In this document: positions 59,785-64,000 of the stretch, piece by piece
Layout of the letters: every line of letters starts with the position of its first letter
Numbering within the stretch: position 1 is the first letter of the stretch
Origin: Lentzea pudingi
GTDB taxonomy: Bacteria > Actinomycetota > Actinomycetes > Mycobacteriales > Pseudonocardiaceae
Length of the DNA stretch: 64,000 nucleotides
Direction of reading: 5' to 3'
Assembly (NCBI RefSeq): GCF_014646255.1
Contig: NZ_BMNC01000013.1
Location: 151,478-215,477 of the forward strand
The notes under the pieces: model-generated
Databases searched by the model: none
What the model saw: only the letters and a program-made list of their open reading frames with translations
What the model was told of the DNA's origin: nothing
Program-made: the position numbers and the translations under genes

Positions 59785-60429
59785 GTGTGGTCTCCGCCAG
59801 TGTCCTCGTCACGTGAGCCGCTGACCCGCGCCCGCATCGTGGAGGCGGCCGTGCGGTTGATCGAACACGAGGGTGTCGAGGCCGTCTCGATGCGGCGGCT
59901 CGCCGCCGAACTGGGCGCGGGCACGATGTCGTTGTACAACCACGTGCCGAACAAGGCGGTGCTCGTCGACCTCGCCGCCGAGCGGCTCATGGCCGAGGCG
60001 CAGCCGTACGAGGTGGACAGCGACGACTGGCGCGACCACATCCGGGCGCACGCCCGTGCGGTGCGGGCGATGGCGCGCCGGCACCCCCGCGCGTTCGTGA
60101 TGCTGGCGACGCGGAGGCTGAGCGGCGAGGCGGGGTTCCGGACGATCGAGGCGGCGCTGCTGAACTTCGACCGCGCCGGGTTCCGCGGCAAGATCGCCGT
60201 CGGGATGATGCGCGCGATGGTGTCGTACCTGCTGGGCACGTTGATGAGGGAGGTCGCGACCTCGCCCGAGCTCGGCGGGATCGCGTTGTCGCCCTATTCG
60301 GACGTCGACGTGACGGCGTTCCCGTTGTCCGCCGGGGTGATCGACGAGCTGGGCACCTACGACCACGATCACGAGTTCGAGTTCGGGCTCGAACTCATGA
60401 TCGCGGCCTTGGAGCGGTACCGGCGTTAG
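59785..60429 (+). CDS. TetR family regulator (TetR_C-type)
   Basis: 214 residues. HTH region TRARIVEAAVRLIEHEGVEAVSMRRLAAELGAGTMSLYNHVPNKAVLVDLAAERL, matching the subgroup with 'GTMSLYNHVPNK' (TetR/TipA-like C-terminal domain). GTG 59785 is taken; GTG 59800 is a possible alternative. It diverges from the NTF2-like gene across the palindrome at 59748 and converges on the acyl-CoA dehydrogenase gene with a four-base stop overlap (TTAG). Confidence 0.87.
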   Translation: MWSPPVSSSREPLTRARIVEAAVRLIEHEGVEAVSMRRLAAELGAGTMSLYNHVPNKAVLVDLAAERLMAEAQPYEVDSDDWRDHIRAHARAVRAMARRHPRAFVMLATRRLSGEAGFRTIEAALLNFDRAGFRGKIAVGMMRAMVSYLLGTLMREVATSPELGGIALSPYSDVDVTAFPLSAGVIDELGTYDHDHEFEFGLELMIAALERYRR

Positions 60430-62114
60430 GGGCGCATCTCGTACCGGCCGGAGAGCGCTTCCACCTGCTGCCACACGGCGTTGAAGCGGTCCTGGTCGGC
60501 GTGCGGCTTGCGGATCTGCCCGATCGCCCACTGCTGCTGGGCCTCGGTGCTGCTCGCCTTGCCGTGCAGGGCCGTCGCGTATCCGGCGAAGTCGCGGACC
60601 AGGACGTCGAAGATCTGGTCGAGGACGCTGTCGTCCGTGCCGGTGATCTTCGCCTGCTCCAGGACCAGCTGGCCGTAGACGACGAGGGTGAAGAGGTGGC
60701 CGAGGTTCAGCAGGAAGTCGAGGTCCTTCTGCTGGGCCTCGTCCGGGGCGGCCTTCGTGAGCAGGGTCTTGATGGCTTCGGCCTGCTCGTGGAACAGCTT
60801 CACGTTCGGCAGGTGGGCGTGCTCGCGGTAGATCGGCTCCCAGTCGTGGAACTGGATCTTGCCGAGGCCGCGTGCGGGGCCCTGGTGCCAGAAGAAGTCG
60901 TCGTCCGTCGCGTCGTGGCGGGTCGGGACCTCGTCGTAGCTCTTCGGGTTGAAGAGGTAGTTCGGCATGAACTTGAGCACCAGCGCCAGGTTCACGTGCA
61001 CGGTGCCCTCGAGCTTGGGCAGCGCGCGGATGTCGGCCGTGGCGCGGGTGAAGTAGGTGTCCTTCTCGAAGCCCTTGGCGGCGATGACGTCCCAGAGCAG
61101 GTCGATCACCTGCTCGCCCTCGCTCGTCACCTTCATCTTGGTGATGGGGTTGAAGAGGAGGTAGCGGCGGTCGTTCTCGCCGGCGCTGCGGAAGTAGTCG
61201 ACGCTGCGGTCCGCGAAGAGCTTCATCGCGGTGAGGCGCGCGTAGGCGTCGACGAAGTTCTGGCGCACGTGCGGGAAGTCCGTGACCGGGTTGCCGTAGA
61301 GGATCCGGTTGTGGGCGTGGGTGATCGCCTCGTAGAACGAGTGCTCGCAGATGCCGATGCTGGCCGTGCAGAGGTTGAACTTGCCGACGTTGACGGTGTT
61401 GAGCGCGGCGGAGAAGGCGTCGGGGCCGCGGTGCAGGATGTCGGCGTCGGTCAGCGGGTAGTCGTCGAGGCGGAACTCGCTGACGAACATCTGGCTGTCG
61501 ACGACGTTCTTGACCAGGTGGAAGTTCTCGTGGCGGCTGTCGACGGCGAAGAAGACGTACTCGTCCGAGTCGGCGAGCTTGCCGAAGACGCTGACCATGC
61601 CGGCGACGTTGCCGTTGCCGATGTAGTACTTGCCGCCGGTGGCCGTGTAGCCGTTCTCGGTGGGCGTGACGATCATGTCGGTGCTGTAGACGTCGGCGCC
61701 GTGCTCCTTCTCGGAGAGGCCGAACGCGAAGACCGCGCCGCTGTCGAGGAGGGTCGCCGCCTTCTGCTTGGCCTCCTCGTTGCTGCTCATCCAGATCGGG
61801 CCGAGGCCGAGGACCGTGACCTGCCAGGCGTACCAGTACTGCAGGCCGTAGAAGCCGAGCACCTCGCTGAACGCGGCGTTGCGGGCAGCGTCCCAGCGCT
61901 TGGTGCCGTCGACGCTGCTCGGGGTGCAGAAGGTGGCGAAGAGCTTCTCCTGCTTCACGAAGTCGAGGAACTCGGTGTACCAGACCTTGTCCTGCGCGTC
62001 CGCGATGAGCTGCCGCTTGCCGCGGGCCTCGAACCAGTCGACGGTCGCCCTGAGCAGGCGGCGGGTCTCGTCGTCGAGGTGGGCGGGGTCGTAGTGGTTC
62101 GGGTCGAGCAGCAC
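60426..62114 (-). CDS. Acyl-CoA dehydrogenase family protein
   Basis: 562 residues, longer than the usual 380. LLRATVDWFEARGKRQLIAD at the N-terminus; FAFGLSEKEHGADVYSTDMIVTPTENGYTATGGKYYIGNGNVAG is the flavin/substrate domain; GKFNLCTASIGICEHSFYEAITHAHNR and YFTRATADIRALPKLEGTVHVNLALVLKF are C-terminal helical blocks. The region after 430 (DDFFWHQGPARGLGKIQFHDW) resembles extended acyl-CoA dehydrogenase/oxidase forms. FAD-dependent alpha,beta-desaturation of an acyl-CoA is likely. GTG 62114 has AAGGAGG 7 nt upstream; ATG 62135 is further off. Confidence 0.85.
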   Translation of the reverse strand: MLLDPNHYDPAHLDDETRRLLRATVDWFEARGKRQLIADAQDKVWYTEFLDFVKQEKLFATFCTPSSVDGTKRWDAARNAAFSEVLGFYGLQYWYAWQVTVLGLGPIWMSSNEEAKQKAATLLDSGAVFAFGLSEKEHGADVYSTDMIVTPTENGYTATGGKYYIGNGNVAGMVSVFGKLADSDEYVFFAVDSRHENFHLVKNVVDSQMFVSEFRLDDYPLTDADILHRGPDAFSAALNTVNVGKFNLCTASIGICEHSFYEAITHAHNRILYGNPVTDFPHVRQNFVDAYARLTAMKLFADRSVDYFRSAGENDRRYLLFNPITKMKVTSEGEQVIDLLWDVIAAKGFEKDTYFTRATADIRALPKLEGTVHVNLALVLKFMPNYLFNPKSYDEVPTRHDATDDDFFWHQGPARGLGKIQFHDWEPIYREHAHLPNVKLFHEQAEAIKTLLTKAAPDEAQQKDLDFLLNLGHLFTLVVYGQLVLEQAKITGTDDSVLDQIFDVLVRDFAGYATALHGKASSTEAQQQWAIGQIRKPHADQDRFNAVWQQVEALSGRYEMRP

Positions 62115-62263
62115 TGTGCGCCTCCTTGCCGTCATCTCGCTCGGACGCTACCAGTCAGTAACATGTGGGTCTACGTGGGGTTTCCCTCCTGCTCAGAAAT
62201 TGTCAGACCCCCGGCGTAACGTGCTCCGCATCACATCTTCCCGGCTTTGGAGGTTGCGTTGCG

Positions 62264-63343
62264 ATGACGGTGGTCGTGGCGATCGGTACGCGCAAGGGGC
62301 TGTGGCTGGCCCGCAGTGAGGACCGTGTCTCGTGGCAGGTCGACGGCCCGCACCACGCGATGCAGGAGGTGTACGCGGTCGCGTTCGACGCGCGTTCGGG
62401 CCTCCGTCTGCTGGCGGGCGTGGCCTCACCGCACTTCGGCCCCGGCGTGTCCATCTCGGACGACCTCGGGGCGAGCTGGGAGGAGCCCTCCACACCCCCG
62501 ATCGCGTTCCCGGTGGACGACGCGGCACTGGAGCGCGTCTGGCAGCTCCAGCCCGCCCCGGCCTCGCAGCCGGGCGTGGTGTGGGCGGGCACCCAGCCGT
62601 CGGCGCTGTTCAAGTCCACCGACGGCGGCCGCTCGTTCGAGTTCGTCGAGGGCCTCTGGAACCACCCGCACCGCCCGGAGTGGGAGGCGGGCTTCGGCGG
62701 CCAGGCCGTCCACACGATCGTGCCCGACCCGGCCGACCCGGACCGGATGCTGGTGGCGATGTCGACCGGCGGCGTCTACCGCACGGCCGACGGCGGCAAG
62801 TCCTGGGAGGCCCGCAACAAGGGCATCAAGGCGTACTTCTTCCCGGACCCGTGGCCGGAGTTCGGCCAGTGCGTCCACAAGGTCGCCCAGCACCCCGCGT
62901 CACCATCGCGCTTCTACGCCCAGAACCACCACGGCGTCTACCGCAGCGACGACGGAGGCGACACCTGGCAGTCCATAGCTGACGGTCTCCCCACGGACTT
63001 CGGCTTCGCGATGGTCGTCCACCCCCACGACCCGGACACGATCTTCACGTTCCCGATCGAGGCCGACGGCCGCCGCTTCCCACCGGAGGGCAAGTGCCGC
63101 GTCTACCGCTCCCAGGACGCCGGCACCACCTGGCAGGCCCTGGGCACCGGCCTGCCCGACGACTTCTGGACAGCGGTGATGCGCGACGCCATGTGCACCG
63201 ACAACGCCGACGTCCCCGGCGTCTACTTCGGCTCCCGCTCGGGCGAGGTCTACGCCAGCCCGGACGAGGGCGAGACCTGGCACCGGGTGGCAGCACACCT
63301 CCCGGACGTGATGTCGGTCCGGGCGGCGGTGATCCCGACGTGA
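62264..63343 (+). CDS. BNR/sialidase-like beta-propeller protein (cytoplasmic)
   Basis: 359 residues with repeated BNR Asp-box motifs: SDDLGASWEE, STDGGRSFEF, TADGGKSWEA, SDDGGDTWQS, SQDAGTTWQA and SPDEGETWHR. That is six SxDxGxxW boxes, so a six- or seven-bladed propeller. There is no signal peptide, unlike secreted sialidases. The role is not established. GGAGG lies 11 nt before ATG 62264. It overlaps the following MoaD-like gene by GTGA, so the two are coupled. Confidence 0.85.
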   Translation: MTVVVAIGTRKGLWLARSEDRVSWQVDGPHHAMQEVYAVAFDARSGLRLLAGVASPHFGPGVSISDDLGASWEEPSTPPIAFPVDDAALERVWQLQPAPASQPGVVWAGTQPSALFKSTDGGRSFEFVEGLWNHPHRPEWEAGFGGQAVHTIVPDPADPDRMLVAMSTGGVYRTADGGKSWEARNKGIKAYFFPDPWPEFGQCVHKVAQHPASPSRFYAQNHHGVYRSDDGGDTWQSIADGLPTDFGFAMVVHPHDPDTIFTFPIEADGRRFPPEGKCRVYRSQDAGTTWQALGTGLPDDFWTAVMRDAMCTDNADVPGVYFGSRSGEVYASPDEGETWHRVAAHLPDVMSVRAAVIPT

Positions 63344-63624
63344 AGGTCAAGGTCCTGATCCCAGGCGTCCTGCGCGCGGCGACCGACGGCGCGGCCCACC
63401 TGGACGTGGAAGTGCCAGACCCAGCCACCCTGGGCGCAGCCCTGGACGTCCTGGCAGACACCTACCCACTACTGGACCGCCGCCTACGAGACGAACGCGC
63501 CACCCTCCGCCGCTACGTGAACTTCTACGTCAACGGCGAGGAATGCCGCCGCCTCGCGGGCCCGGCCACCCCGCTGCCGGCGGGCGCCGAGATCCAGATC
63601 CTGCCCAGCGTGGCAGGCGGCTGA
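63340..63624 (+). CDS. MoaD/ThiS-like (ubiquitin-fold) protein
   Basis: 94 residues, beta-grasp: VKVLIPGVLRAATDGAAHLDVEV at the start, LRRYVNFYVNGEECRRLAG, and the end EIQILPSVAGG. A C-terminal diglycine suggests activation by an E1-like enzyme to a thiocarboxylate or conjugate. It resembles CysO (18420) but is separate. GTG 63340 overlaps the BNR gene stop. Its partner enzyme is not in the window. Confidence 0.85.
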   Translation: MKVKVLIPGVLRAATDGAAHLDVEVPDPATLGAALDVLADTYPLLDRRLRDERATLRRYVNFYVNGEECRRLAGPATPLPAGAEIQILPSVAGG

Positions 63625-64000
63625 CGGCCGCGGCGCCGGGCCGCGCCGACCGGGGATGGCGGCGCAACCCGGCCCCGCGGCGCCCCCGCATGCCGGCACC
63701 GCCGCCTCGCGGCGCCCCGCCTCGCGGTGACCTGGCAGCGCGGTGACCTGGCAGCGCGGCGAAGTGGGCGCCTCAAGAACGCCGATGTCGAGCCGCTGCC
63801 GCCGCTGTCGCGGCGACTTCGGCGCCCTGCGATCCACTCGCCAGCCGGTCAGCGGGCAGCCACTCGGCGACTCGGGCCTGCGCACTGTTCAGCCGGTCGA
63901 ACCGCCAGCCAGGCAGCCGTCCGCGCCCGCTGACCGCCTGCTCGGCTGCGGCACCGCCCCGCCGCGCCGCCGCGCCGCCGCGCCGCCGCGCTGCCGCCCT
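63625..64000. other. Very G+C-rich 376-bp stretch with repeats, no gene supported
   Basis: Open frames here are Arg/Pro/Ala-rich low-complexity artefacts. A 16-bp direct repeat, GCGGTGACCTGGCAGC, occurs at 63724 and 63740. The last 40 bases are a CCGCCGCG-type low-complexity run. Nothing else is recognised; a gene may begin beyond the window edge. Confidence 0.4.

Noticed and set aside
63484..63885. Minus-strand 133-codon frame at the end of the window
   Set aside because: Arg/Pro/Ala low complexity, overlapping the MoaD-like gene, no RBS or domain.

Overview
The window is high-GC DNA (about 70% G+C) from an actinobacterium, most likely of the order Pseudonocardiales (Lentzea, Saccharothrix or Actinosynnema type). 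The evidence is frequent GTG starts, many leaderless promoters, MurT/GatD, the Mec-CysO-CysM route to cysteine, and a gene order matching a conserved actinobacterial block. In Mycobacterium tuberculosis the same core runs dinG-pncB1-clpS-Rv1332-Rv1333-mec-cysO-cysM-Rv1337-murI-Rv1339-rphA-Rv1341 (Rv1329c to Rv1341). Here it spans about 4.1 to 25.2 kb, with extra genes inserted.

Layout. 0-4.1 kb: end of serB, a Pth2-like protein, a phospholipase D-like enzyme, and two paralogous VOC-fold genes around a PadR regulator and a small membrane protein. 4.1-6.1 kb: dinG. 6.1-13.5 kb: an accessory insert between dinG and pncB with a Gly/Cys-tailed membrane protein, a nucleotidyltransferase, bioY and an exosortase locus. 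That locus holds an exosortase with a coupled family 2 glycosyltransferase, and divergently a secreted C-terminally anchored protein, a 63-residue protein with a LAVTG sorting-like signal, a UDP-GlcNAc 2-epimerase and a second secreted protein. 13.5-25.2 kb: the conserved block (pncB-pncA, clpS-DUF2017-P1 peptidase, mec-cysO-cysM, rhomboid-murI-phosphodiesterase-OsmC, rph-rdgB), with an SMP-30 gene inserted beside a 168-bp wobble-compatible palindrome.

25-34 kb: SMR exporter, Bcp peroxiredoxin, lipoprotein, LLM oxidoreductase, serine hydrolase, flavoprotein, a 29-bp minisatellite, DedA protein, a short NB-ARC protein, an unusual tRNA-Leu(UAG), DUF3618 and TetR genes. 34-44.5 kb: small secreted protein, methyltransferase and esterase, alcohol dehydrogenase, a Baeyer-Villiger-type monooxygenase divergent from its probable TetR repressor, murT-gatD, an XRE regulator and an LCP protein. 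44.6-56 kb: a single-chain alpha-beta glycyl-tRNA synthetase, GH46 chitosanase, a TAP-type peptidase, MerR regulator, subtilisin-like protease, an orphan sugar-binding lipoprotein and a cold-shock protein. 56-63.6 kb: an amino-acid uptake operon without its ATPase but coupled to a type II asparaginase, an NTF2-like/TetR pair, an acyl-CoA dehydrogenase, and a BNR-propeller protein coupled to a MoaD/ThiS-like protein.

Themes. Many genes are in tightly overlapping operons (ATGA, GTGA, TGATG junctions), and several neighbours converge with overlapping stop codons. At least twelve genes have a TANNNT -10 box 6 to 8 nt before the start codon, which indicates leaderless mRNAs. Cell-envelope functions recur: exosortase, LCP, MurT/GatD, MurI, rhomboid, DedA, secreted hydrolases. 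The features I consider most unusual are the exosortase/LAVTG locus, the long palindrome upstream of the SMP-30 gene, the short-variable-arm tRNA-Leu and the BNR/MoaD pair. Function assignments rest on motif recognition by eye; no database search was run.
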